The notes under the pieces: generated by a model
Told to the model about the DNA's origin: nothing
The model's input: only the letters and a program-made list of their open reading frames with translations
The model's database searches: none
Origin: Cocos nucifera
Lineage: Eukaryota; Streptophyta; Magnoliopsida; Arecales; Arecaceae
Assembly (NCBI GenBank): GCA_006176705.1
Contig: QRFJ01004250.1
Span: 1-64,000, forward strand
Direction: 5' to 3'
DNA: 64,000 nucleotides
In this document: in pieces, positions 1 through 10,033 of the stretch
Numbering within the stretch: position 1 is the first letter of the stretch
Layout: every line of letters starts with the position of its first letter
Position numbers and translations under genes: made by a program

Positions 1-1212
1 AAGTAGCTGTAATATCCCTCAATTGGGTATTCTTCTAGTCCACAGAAATTTATCGCGGCTCATAAGGCAATCTGGTCTTTTCACGTGGCAACAGAGGTGC
101 CTGATTAGGCTATGGTGTTGCGCCGGCTGAGTCCAATGCATTCATGGGATAGTAATTACGCGATCGACGGATTGCAATGATTCGGTCAAGATCGAGACGG
201 TGGGTGATGAATTTTCGGATTTGGATTCAATTCCTATCAGCGATCTGGCATGATCCGATGGTCAAAAAACTTAAGTGATGAAGATCCATATGGTCCAGAA
301 TGCTTCTGTACGGTGATTCAAAACTCCCGACGTATGATTTGCAGCCAATTTCCTCCATCAACATGCGATTAGGTATGGTCAGGATTTTTAAAATCCAACC
401 TGATCTTGGGCCGATAATTCATCGATTTTGATGATTTTTGGACCATGAATTTCTATTGAATGGCTAGATCACCAGACTTTACAGAGTCTATCAAAGCTAT
501 TTGAGTTCAAATTTTATTTAGATATCTTTATTATTTTTTGATATTACAAAGGCTATTAGTCCCATTTGCCTTGAGAGAGAAATAATCCAGCCCTCCTAGC
601 TCTATTTAAAAAGGACCCAGGCCTCCAAAAATCAACATCTCCAATTAAGGTTGAGCCTTTGGTATAGGGCGAAGCCAGGCTATGGGATTAAAGCTGCTTC
701 AAAGCAAACAGGTGCGAGAAAAAAGCTGGGCTTCTACACCATCTTTCTGCCAATGCCGATCCAAGATTAGAGATCAGGCTATTTTTATTCTTTTTAAATT
801 TCATTGTATTTAAAAATTTTAAAATTTAATTAAAATAAAAATTTTATTTTGCACTTTAATTTCTTACTTTTTATTTTTTATTGCAATTTAATTTTCTGTA
901 CTTTAATTATTACTTTTTATTTTTATTACAAGTAAGATGCTAAAGATCTTAATTAGTAGATCTTAGTAACCAAGTAAATTTCTTCATTCTTTTAATTTTA
1001 TTTTTTTAATCTTTCGACTTCACTTTTGATTTTTCCAAAACTTAAATCATTTTCTTTTTCTTTTTGAAAATTAAAAATTTTAAATCTAAAATACTACCTT
1101 CCCTATGGATTTGACTCGACTCATTGCTATCTACGCATTTTCAATTATTTTAAGAAGTTGGATTAAACTGATAAACGCGGTATCTTAACGAAATATCGCC
1201 ATTTCTATCACA
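1..1212 (+). repeat. Right part of an unclassified LTR, cut by the window edge
   Basis: No coding potential. The stretch has the build of a plant LTR: a TATA-like TATTTAAAAAG near 603, a T-rich and A-rich block at 780-1080, and a right end near 1135-1212 that reads ...AACGCGGTATCTTAACG... and closes in ATCACA. Directly after it, gypsy integrase coding starts in the middle of the gene, so this looks like an insertion into the integrase of the next element. The left end lies outside the window, so solo LTR and 3' LTR cannot be told apart. The family is not assigned and the boundary at 1212 is approximate. Confidence 0.4.
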
Positions 1213-1812
1213 TAGTCAAATTAAGAAAGAGAAGTATGAACCAAACGATCCTTCATTGGTTTAAAATCTAGCTCACGAAGCCTCAAAGTCCTCTAGATTA
1301 GAAGTAGAACTACATTCGATGCTTATGGGCTTATCGAACTTACTCCTCGAGTTCTAATAGATGAATTCTCTCTTTTTAAACCTTGCCTATGGGTAGAGTA
1401 GTGATACCGTCAAAGTAGGCTACCAATCAATGAGATGTAGAAAAAGTTTGATTGAGTCAAGTAACTTGGATCGTAGAAGGGCAGACTTGAAATTGTTACC
1501 AAAAATTTGGCAACAAGCTTAACTCAGGATGGCTGCTTATCGACAGCGAATTGCAAGACACTATAATAGAAGGGTTAAACCAAAAAAAATTCATCCAGAA
1601 GACTTAGTCCTGCAGAAGATCAAAGTATCCAAACTGTTAGATCAAGAAAAGCTCTTTCCAAACTAGGAAGGACCCTATCGGATGACAGAAATCCTTCGAC
1701 TTGGAGCATATTGACTCGAAACACTCAACGGAGTTGAAGTTTTTCGAACATAGAATGATGACAATCTTAAAGTATACTATCAATGAAATCAGCTCCATGT
1801 ATTTTAGACAAA
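1213..1812 (+). pseudogene. Tat-type Ty3/gypsy integrase C-terminal fragment
   Basis: Translation of about 1520-1800 gives the typical end of a plant gypsy polyprotein: MAAYRQRIARHYNRRV, then a DLVL motif, then a PN.EGPYR block and a final DDNLKVYYQ. In this family the segment is the C-terminal chromatin- and DNA-binding part of integrase, which acts in the nucleus on element cDNA. The reading is interrupted by stops (for example after EKLFPN and after RLGAY) and the catalytic core is missing, because the upstream DNA is the LTR at 1-1212. A similar but not identical tail is at 29500-29815. It is a dead fragment of the element that also holds 1813-5882. Confidence 0.65.
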
Positions 1813-2860
1813 TACAAAGAATAAAGTTTTTGTGAAGTCTTCTGCAAAGATGTACCTTTATGAACAACGATCGATTAACCGATGTATTAGTCGGCTTAAA
1901 ATCGGACAAATCAATCGGATGAGAATCGACACAAACTTAAAAGCAATGGAGGAAAATCCAACTAATCAATCAATTGATTAAGCATTCAACCATTGAACTA
2001 TTGGCATTATTTCGGCTCGAATAGATTCGACTACCAATCAATAAAGGTGCGATCGACCAATCAGTGTTGGCCACCTTCGATCGGATATCAACACCACCAT
2101 CAGTGTGATCGGTCTCTATACAGCAAATGACCAATTGGTTGACTAACAAATGATGCTATGCTAACTTTCTTATAAAGACAAAAGGAAGGAAAAAGCAATC
2201 AAAACTTTTAGTTTGAGAACTAGTGGTTTGCCCCGACTAGTGAGGAACACAACTTTTATGTTGATTTGGCTTGGCCATGATCGAATGAAAGGATGATTGG
2301 CTTTGTACCCGATACAATCATGATATACATGAATTGATCAAGTGTTGAACAATAAAAAATCGACTAAAAGTCGATTAAAAATGTGATCCCATTGATCGGC
2401 TCATACCTGATCGTTCAAGCACTTTGATTTAGCATGGGTTGGTAAAAAATCGACTGATAATCGGTTAGAAACCAACCCGAGGTTGGCTTGTTCTCGGCCT
2501 ATAAATGTCTTAACGAATGACTAAGTGCTAGCAGTAAATCTGACTCTAAGTCAATTTAAAAGCTAGCCGACTTAGTTGGTCAACAAAATGATGGCGATAA
2601 TCACACAACCGATCAACCAAAGTAATTTAACAGTTTGATCAAAGGCAATCTTGTACAACAAAAAGATAAATGTAAACAAAGTTTTCATTACTATTGAAAA
2701 GAAGATTTCAAAATGGACTTTTTGTCCTTATGAAATTTAGACTATAAGTTTCAAAAGACAAACAAAAGTACAAGTCTACTTGATGATCAGCTACTACAAA
2801 GGTTAATCGAGAATGGCATTAGCTCCGATCATCAGTGTGGCATTCATTGATGGAACGATG
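1813..2860. other. 3' non-coding part of the first gypsy element
   Basis: No ORF with recognisable similarity. The DNA is rich in GATCGG, CGATTGG and CGACT words and short inverted repeats, for example AATCGACT-AAA-AGTCGATT at 2358-2376. It sits between the end of pol on the plus strand and the antisense ORF on the minus strand, where Tat-type elements carry a long untranslated part. Confidence 0.4.
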
Positions 2861-3609
2861 TCAGTCGAGGTGATTCTTTGGCTCTCCAATGGAGCTTGAG
2901 GTGTTTTGATTGGAGAGCAACGTACATTCGAAGTTGCAGAACAAGCAGCGGTAGGAACACATCGTCCATTGGGCTTCATGAGTAGATTCTATATCTCCTT
3001 CCCCTTCCTCTTCTTCAGCACAGGATGACGATGCTGCTAAGGTCAAGGTCAGGAAAGAGCTGCTGAATAGGCATACCTAACATATACCAAACCTTGATCA
3101 AATAGAAAAGTCTTCACTTTTTATAGGATCAGATCTTTAGTTGGATGAGGCCTTGAATTCCTTGATGCCCAGCTCTTTTGCTCAACCTAGATCCTACCAC
3201 AAAACATGGATCTCCACCTTGGTTGAAGATGCTTCCTTCTTAGTGACCTATCATTTTCGATGGCAGTCTCCACCTCCTTGGCCCAATTATCGCCGTCCTT
3301 CTTTAGCTTTTCCACACGTATTTCTTCTTTTTAGAATGGCTTCTCTGGGCCTTCACCTCCATCTGAAGCCGACTTAAGGTCAGATTGAACTGACTCAAGT
3401 TCAGATCTTGCTGACCCCAACTCAACTTTAAGGGGAAGCTTTCTTGGATAAATTATTCTCTCAAGCAGAGGGCTTCCTTCTTCCCTGCTCAACGACTGGT
3501 TGTTGAATTCATGTTCAGTATTTGTAGCGACAACAAAGTTGGAAACATGCATGCCAAAGATCGTCCATGTATAGGGTAGTCGACTCAAGTTTAGACAGTC
3601 GTGGAGCCA

Positions 3610-3687
3610 CTATTCACAAGTAAATCCAGTTAGTCAAAAAAATAAAAAGAAAAAAATGAGAGAAGAAAAAGGGGAGATCTCGCTTAC
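3610..3687 (-). other. Predicted intron in the antisense ORF
   Basis: Minus-strand donor CAGG|GTAAGCGAG at 3687, a strong plant donor, and acceptor ACTTGTGAATAG|TGG at 3610, with a T-rich tract between. Length 78. It lies just after the segment that ends in KCLDHFI and before the coiled-coil-like segment. Confidence 0.5.
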
Positions 3688-4335
3688 CCTGATGAATGGT
3701 CAGATAAAATGATCCAAACATTTTGCCCAAAGTCCAACCCTCCTTAACTCCTGATCATTCGGGAGAAGAATGGCATGGACTAGATTCCTCGCCAGTTGAG
3801 GGTCACAAAGAGCCGACCCACCTTCTGGGACCCGAATGTCGATTTGTTCAGAGTCCGTATACCTACGGTTGGAAGCATCACTCCTAGCCAGCATAAAAGA
3901 AATTGGTGCCTTCCCTTTCCTCCCGACTGATGATTGTTTGGGAGGCATCGATATCCACTCGACCATAGATGGAGATAATGAATGCCCTCGATGAACTAGG
4001 TTAATCGAGGAAGGGCACAGGAGCAGTCAGTTGAGCGACCGACATCAGAGCAATAGTTAGAGCATTAATAATAATAACATCTTCCTCCAACCGTGTGACA
4101 GTTGGAGGGGCTTCGAAAGATGCAGCCGCCGCTGGAGCATGGAGGGCCACAACGGGGGCACTGATGGCTCCTAAAGGTGTTGCCAATGGAGCATCGACAG
4201 AGTTGGGAGCAACCAAAGGACCAATTGTCTGACTCTTCTTCGGTGCACATGATGAGATGGCACCAGATGCCACCCTTTTTCAAGTGATGAACTGGCGGAC
4301 TTCATCCTCGGAGATTCCAAGAGGAAGGCGCATCC

Positions 4336-4419
4336 CTACAAAACTAAACAACAAGATCAGATTAATATCAGAAACCAATTGAATGGAAGAAAAGACAAAA
4401 TTACAAACACTACATGTAC
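4336..4419 (-). other. Predicted intron in the antisense ORF
   Basis: On the minus strand the junction reads CCATAG|GTACATGTAG at 4419 and TTTAGTTTTGTAG|GGATG at 4336. The 84 bases between are T-rich, as plant introns are. Removing them joins the DRREDF...MKVPP part to the following coding part. Predicted from sequence only. Confidence 0.5.
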
Positions 4420-5094
4420 CTATGGATGGCGTCGGACCAAGTTTGGCATTGTATAGGGACTCCTCAGTGTTCAACTCTTTTTATGGGGGGACTTTCATGT
4501 CCTTCGATCGAAGAAAATCCTCTCGATCGGCTGGATCCACTCGACCATTCTCGTTCAAAAGGATATTTGGCTCTTCCCACACTGATGGAAAGCCCCAAGA
4601 AGGAGGCAAAACAAAGAAGAACTGAGTCTTCCAATCATGGATGGATGATGGAAGATCGGTGATACAAGAAAGCCCCTTTCTTGAGGTAAAGTACCACCAT
4701 CTATCAGCTTTCGAATGGGGTTGGAGGGCAAAGAAAGGTCTGAACAAAGAAAGCCGAGGGATCATCAGGATTAACCAACACAGCAGGGCAAAAGTTATCA
4801 AAAGTCGAATGGAGTTTGGTGCTAGCTAGGCCAGACATACCCTATAATAGTCAAAAATGTTATGGAGGAACTCTAGAGTAGAGAACCTAAGGCCCGACCT
4901 ACGGTTTTCTAAATAGAAAGCTATAAAACCCGATGGAGGCGAGATCACCCAACCATTGGGGCCAGGAGCCAACAATCAAAAGTTCTCCAGGATCTGACAC
5001 TGATCTCAAAGTTGCTCTACAATTGATGTTGTCAGCGTGGAAGCTTTGGCTGTCGGACCTCGCGATGAACTACTGTGGCCAACCATGCGTATGA

Positions 5095-5549
5095 CTTAAC
5101 AAAATAAAAGAAAGAAATAAAAAGATGTCAGAGAGAGGTTTGAACTTCGAACCTGGGAGCTAAAGGATTGGAGAACGAGCAAATTTTCCAAAAGCTACTA
5201 CTATTGAAAGTGGTGGAAGAAAAACCTTCAAGGGGGGGTTCAAATATATATAGGACCTACTAACGGTCGAGATGCGTAGAAGCCTCACCAGATGTTGACA
5301 CATCTCAAATGAAGAATGGCCGAACATCAAATCCCTCGGGCTCTGCAATCATGCATCCATTAATGGTGACTATTGCGATCCCCGAAGCATCAAACAACAA
5401 CTTTATCGAAGGTCTTGGTGATCATTAATAGCAGGTGGCATAATGAAATTTGAGGCAATGCCACGTGTTAACCCCCTACATTCGGTGCATTAAGATAAAA
5501 TATTAAATCATCGCACCGGACTTGGGCATGAGAGGCAACTATTGGGGGT
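5095..5549. other. Region between antisense ORF and gypsy 3' LTR, with polypurine-like tract
   Basis: No confident coding. It probably holds the 5' untranslated part of the antisense ORF and the polypurine-like tract AACTATTGGGGGT at 5537-5549 (plus strand) that comes just before the LTR start. Such a tract primes plus-strand DNA synthesis. Confidence 0.4.
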
Positions 5550-5882
5550 TGATAATCTATTGCCCAACTAACCAGCCTGTCACCAACTAACCATTGGTCA
5601 CCATCGATGGTCATCAGTCGACTGACGATCGACGATGAAGAAAGGCTCAAGAATCAATGCATAATGGTCTATTGATTGTCCTACCGATACAACAACGAAA
5701 ATACCAATATATTGTTATCCGATGGATGTTCGGTCCGATGGATGATGGCTAAATTATTTCTTTTGATCGATCGACAATCGATTGGCATAGAATCAACTGG
5801 TTGACCGATGAGAGTTCCTAAATTAACCAGCTAATTGATGATCGATTGGCTCACAAATAAACCAATTGACCGATGATCGGTC
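5550..5882 (+). repeat. Gypsy 3' LTR, left part (split by copia element A)
   Basis: It starts TGATAATCTATTGCCC straight after the G-rich tract at 5544-5548 and carries many CGATTGG/GACCGATGATCGG words. It is interrupted at 5882 by copia element A; the rest resumes at 16081. The two parts together come to roughly 740 bases, a plausible Tat LTR length. The start is inferred from the polypurine tract, not from a partner LTR. Confidence 0.45.
5878..5882. other. Target-site duplication CGGTC, left copy
   Basis: CGGTC precedes the 5' LTR of element A and is repeated directly after its 3' LTR at 16076-16080. A five-base duplication is what copia integrases make, so it proves a single insertion event with these two LTR ends. 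Confidence 0.9.
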
Positions 5883-7207
5883 TGTTAGATATATGTGCCT
5901 TAGAAGCCAGAATTGGCTGACACTTGTAATACACTTCTAGGGACAAAATTATAATTTTGACTAATATCAATAAAATGGATTATTTTCTATCATATATGTG
6001 TATTTAGTGTCTGTGATACATCCTTTGAGTTAATGATAATGATAATTCATATTTTCAAGAGTTGAAAATTTAAGACATGAATAATCATTATTAACTCATA
6101 AATTGCTCCCGACCATAGGATCATCACGAGGATGGTGATTGATCCGGAAGGTTGGTGTACAATCGCTTCTCTTTAGTAGATGAGTCTTGAGTCTACGGTG
6201 TGGAGACACCGGAGCGAGAGTACAGGTACTCGTTAGAGAATGAGGGCACTGAGCGTGACCACCTCGAGTAGTCATTAGGGAGTCTACCTTCTCGTCAATG
6301 ACTGACTCGATGCTGCAGTAGTGTGTCTGGTTCTTTGACCTGAGGTGCATCGATAGTTCACCTTGAGAGTGTTATAGTTTGACTACACCATTACTCGGTC
6401 TCCTAGCCATATGGAACCCTGAGGTGTATGTTGGCTATAGCATGTTCATTGTAGGAACTGGATGGCATCAAGATGGAATCTATCTACCTCGGTGGTAGAG
6501 GAGCAGCCCTATGATGATCATGAGAATCAAGTCCTAAAAATCCATGGCCATGGTAGAGTGAAATAATAGAAAGAGTTTCTATTTAGATTTTCACATCGGA
6601 CTCAAATCGAATGATTACATCATATGACAGAGACTAGGGTTTGACGAGTTTACCTTAACCCTAATCTGATCGGGGCTCAAGATAGAAGAACTTAATCACA
6701 CAGGTAGCTGCACCAAGAGGTTCGCATTCAGCTTTGATGGGTTGCCACCATATACTGCTAGGTGTCACTGGTGGATTTTGGGAGCAATTAGAATGATTTA
6801 GATGATCGATCATTCTAGCTATTCGAATCAGAAGAGTTCTGATCCATTGAAAGGAGTTTCGATGATGTCGATGATAGAGATCATGACATATCCCATTACC
6901 ATACAGAACTGAACCTAACTGGGTCACACAAACAAGGGTTTGAATCTGGTGATCATCAATTGAACTGATCCAGTTCAATTGATCTGAATGAGATTCAATT
7001 AGGTTCAAGGAAATCATGCTAGCACTCGATTGAACCTAACGTTCTTCTTTTACTATCATAAATAAGTTGTCCTGTTTGAGCCAAAGGAGTTTGTGCTCAA
7101 TTAGAGGCCTTCATATGGTCTAACTGGAGGTTGTCCAAGTCAGAAAAGGTTGTCTTATTTTGTAAGATATTACCTGCCATTTTTGGTCACCTACCATTTC
7201 TTGTTCT

Positions 7208-7273
7208 TTGACTTTGGTCAAAAGTCTACCTTTGACTGGTCAAACGTTGACCATTGACACTTTGACTTTTGAC
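7208..7273 (+). promoter_or_regulatory. W-box (TTGAC) cluster in the LTR
   Basis: Eight TTGAC or GTCAA cores in 66 bases: TTGAC at 7208, 7232, 7247, 7254, 7262 and 7269; GTCAA at 7217 and 7239. TTGAC is the core bound by plant WRKY factors. The cluster lies about 310 bases upstream of the TATA box and is kept in the 3' LTR (about 15126-15191) and in the duplicated LTR fragment (about 17151-17216). Confidence 0.6.
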
Positions 7274-7580
7274 CACATGTCATGCACCTATTGGAGAGCT
7301 GGTGGGGGCCTGTCCCCCTACCAGAACCTGATAAGGAGGAGGGCGCACGCCACCCTAGGCGTGTGCCCAAGTTGGAGGCGCCTAGGAGTCCTTGTTGGAT
7401 AAGGACTCCATCTCCTTTTTGGATTCCAATTAGAGTTCTTCTAAGAACCAACTTTGACTGGTCTTAGGTGCCCTCTAAGGAGGAATCCAGGGGACTCTAT
7501 TCCCACCAATCAGATTTAGATCTGATTTCACAAAGGGTTGTGATTGGTTGGGAAGAAGAGGAGTTGGATTACAGTTAGTC

Positions 7581-7588
7581 TATAAATA
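7581..7588 (+). promoter_or_regulatory. LTR TATA box
   Basis: TATAAATA within GTCTATAAATAAGACC, with the same motif at 15500-15507 and 17524-17531 in the other LTR copies. It would place the transcription start, the U3/R border, roughly 30 bases further on. Inferred from sequence only. Confidence 0.6.
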
Positions 7589-8160
7589 AGACCCTGTATC
7601 CAACTCAAAGAGGTGAAGAGTTTCCATATGCCCAAAGGCCTTTTCTCCTCTCCTCCTCCACACCAAAGCTTCTTCTCCCTCTCCTCTCCACGTCCAAAAT
7701 AGTTTTGGAGCTTGGTTGGTGCGATCCAGATCAAAGAAAGATGATCAAAAGCAAGAAGGCTGCACTGCTGCAAAGGACGACTGCTGATCTTCAAAAGGAG
7801 TTTTGAAGATCCTCCAGATCAGATCCAGATCTAATTTTTGGAGATGTGATAGAGAAGAAGAGGATCTCTAGATCCAACCTGAGTGGATACCGGTAGAGGC
7901 CAGGCGCTTGCGTGGCTAGATCCAGAACCTTCCGCTGCAAACAGGATCATCAACAGGGTAATAGGATTACCCAAATCAGGTAAATTAAATTTGATTTAAT
8001 TTATCTTATTTTATTTTATTTATTAAAATAATAAGAATTAGATCTAAAACATATCTTAGATCTAATATAGATCAAAGAAAAATTTTTTTTTGAAATATAT
8101 CTCTTGATCTGAATCAGATCTGAACGAACCTGGACCGGAAAATCAGGATTTCCCTTCAAC

Positions 8161-8172
8161 TGGTATCAGAGC
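8161..8172 (+). promoter_or_regulatory. Primer binding site for initiator tRNA-Met
   Basis: TGGTATCAGAGC starts two bases after the LTR end. It is the standard plant copia primer site, complementary to the 3' end of initiator methionine tRNA, where minus-strand cDNA synthesis starts. Confidence 0.9.
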
Positions 8173-8732
8173 CATGGTTCTAAAATTGTTTAGATCTGAT
8201 TTTAATTTTATTTTAATTAAAAATAATTGATTTCAGATGTCACATGAGATGTGATCAGATCTGAAATTAGAAAAATTAAAATTAAATGATTTGGATCTAA
8301 GAACATGAAGATATGCATGACTAGTTCTAGAATAGAATAGTTCTATAGAATAGTTTTGCATGTCTTTGATTTAATCTGATTAAATCATATTTTAGATCTT
8401 CTTATTTACTATTTTCTGATATTATAAGTATTATAATAACATCTGATAAATAGTAAATAAAAATTATTTAATTTTAAATATCATATGAGATATGATTGAT
8501 GCATGTCTAGACTAGTTGTAGAATAGTTCTACATAATTGTCTAGATTAGAATTTATTTTGATTAGATCAATTTAAATCTAATTTTTCAGATTATTATGAG
8601 ATAATTTAGATCTGAAAAACATGCATGATTATGATACATGAGATGTATGCAAAATATGCCATGATTAGATCTACTTTATATATGAGATATATGATATAGA
8701 TCTGATAACTTGTTTTGTAGTATTGAATGTTC

Positions 8733-8857
8733 CTGATTAAGGCGTTCCTCTTGGCCGTCCGGTCATAAGAACGAAGAAGGGTTTAAAGGCCCTCTCTTCC
8801 CATTCGATGGGGTGTTCTTATGATGTGTAGGGGTGCTGCGTGTTCGTCCTTAATCAG
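8733..8857 (+). other. Conserved two-armed leader hairpin
   Basis: Outer arms CTGATTAAGG (8733-8742) and CCTTAATCAG (8848-8857) are perfectly complementary. Inner arms TCATAAGAAC (8763-8772) and GTTCTTATGA (8814-8823) are too. In copy C (about 51195-51305, minus strand) GATTAAGG/CCTTAATC and most of the inner arm remain. The position in the leader fits a packaging, dimerisation or translation signal; the function is inference. Confidence 0.6.
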
Positions 8858-9632
8858 AAATCCCAAAACTTACTTTCTGCAAAACCCTAGATCCTGAAAC
8901 CCTAGGATTTATTGTGCATATTTTGTTTATGAACCCTAACTTAATTAAGAATTAAGTTTATGGAATATTAATTAGGTCTAAAATTGAGAATTTCAGATCT
9001 AAGACATATTCATAATACTGGGTTCGGGCTTGGGTAGCTCAATTAGGTCTAAGCGGTTGATCAAACCGAATCAAGAGTTGGTTAGATGGGATCAACAATG
9101 CTTAAATTGACCAGCCTAATAGGATTAAGTCTGGGTCAAGATCGAGTCACGATCAAGCAAGACCTAATTAGGCTCAGAGGTTAGAGTCTGGATTGTAGGC
9201 TAACCCAATTGGTTCTGACTCAACAATTTGGTGTCTAAGGTAAGTTTGGCACAGACGACCGACTGGTTTTTAATTGGAAGCTACTCGACCTGAATGCGTT
9301 CTTGTGCGAGTTAACGGCATATTCCTTCCACCGGTCTCACTTACCTGGCCATATCTGTTGACACAGTTCTGATCTGAGGTGGTCAATAATCCGAGCTAAC
9401 CCATGCCACTAGGTTAGTCATAATTGTTATGACTAAGCCAAGTCTAGTTTAATGAGACCTGAATCAATTCTCCCTAAGAAAAGATTAAGTCTGAGGTCTT
9501 CCACCATTGTAGACGTGCGGGCCCTTCCCGGGGTTGATTGTTCTCGGCTGGATACAGTGGCTCAGTTGCACCGGGAAGACGCAACCATGTCTATTAGGCA
9601 TTGGATGCTATGGGCTGGAGGATGAGTTGGGC

Positions 9633-9735
9633 TCAATATTTCGGATACGGTGAGAGACTCAATTAGGAACCCAGTCTATGCAAATGGTGGGTCTGACTTA
9701 ACTAAGGAGTGGATCAATATTCCGGATACGGTGAG
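9633..9735 (+). repeat. Duplicated leader motif TCAATATTYCGGATACGG
   Basis: TCAATATTTCGGATACGG at 9633 and TCAATATTCCGGATACGG at 9713, 80 bases apart, both followed by TGAGA. Degenerate versions of both are in copy C near 50290-50400 on the minus strand. Confidence 0.6.
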
Positions 9736-10033
9736 ATTCATGAATTAGAGACCAAGTTTGGGTGCACCATGATTAGAGAATCATTGAACAAGAGTTGTTC
9801 ACTCATTGGCTAACCCATCACCAATAACTGTTAGGTGAGGTGATGAGTCAGTTGGTGAGACCGCACCACCCACTAGAAATCATTAATCGTGGAGATTTTC
9901 GCATCTCTACAGAGGGAGTGTAGGGATCCGAGAAAATAGTGGGAGCTAATTTGTTTAAAAATAAAATCCCTAAACAAATTGGTCAAGTCAAAATTACAGT
10001 ATCTAACTAGAATCTTTGACTCTCTACAGGAAA

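Larger units (their letters stand above)
2861..5094 (-). pseudogene. Antisense ORF of a Tat-type gypsy element (Transposase_28-like, spliced)
   Basis: Read on the minus strand, about 4985-4480 gives a chain typical of plant 'putative gypsy type transposon' proteins (PF04195 style): a segment with NGWVISPPSGF, then GLRFSTLEFLH, then LAPNSIRLLITF, and the signature WWYFTSRKGL...LPSSIHDWKTQFFFV. Lower down, 3966-3700 holds a polar segment (PPKQSSVGRKGKAPISF), 3590-3331 a short coiled-coil-like run (LGSARSELESVQSDLKSA), and 3046-2861 an acidic tail (CAEEEEGEGDIES). From memory, extra ORFs of this kind lie between pol and the 3' LTR of Tat-lineage elements, often in antisense; this copy fits in both position and strand. 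Several stops and frame changes make it non-functional here, but at least two GT-AG introns explain some of them. The role of the protein is unknown. Confidence 0.65.
5883..8158 (+). repeat. 5' LTR of copia element A
   Basis: Begins TGTTAGATATATGTGCC and ends in TTTCCCTTCA, 2276 bases against 2279 for the 3' LTR. It contains a W-box cluster at 7208-7273 and a TATA box at 7581. It differs from the 3' LTR by a few percent; in two stretches of about 130 and 185 bases compared by eye most differences are transitions, with T or A in this copy where the 3' LTR has C or G. Confidence 0.95.
8159..10033 (+). other. Untranslated leader of element A
   Basis: 1875 bases between LTR and gag start, without a useful ORF. 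It holds the primer site at 8161-8172, a large two-armed hairpin at 8733-8857, two copies of TCAATATTYCGGATACGG at 9633 and 9713, and a 10-bp hairpin at 9948-9980 just before gag. Many AGATCTGA words occur at 8190-8720. The leader of copy C (49996-51872) has nearly the same length and keeps the main hairpin. Confidence 0.8.

Noticed and set aside
4383..4829. Overlapping plus-strand ORFs of 60-80 residues
   Set aside because: Opposite strand of the antisense gypsy ORF, whose minus-strand reading has the family signature.
5095..5152. A further intron of 58 bases at the start of the antisense ORF
   Set aside because: Shorter than usual for plants and with a poor donor (GTTCGA); not called.
8161..8180. 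tRNA-like sequence TGGTATCAGAGCC
   Set aside because: It is the primer site, a complement to a tRNA end, and no cloverleaf can be formed; no tRNA gene was seen in the window.
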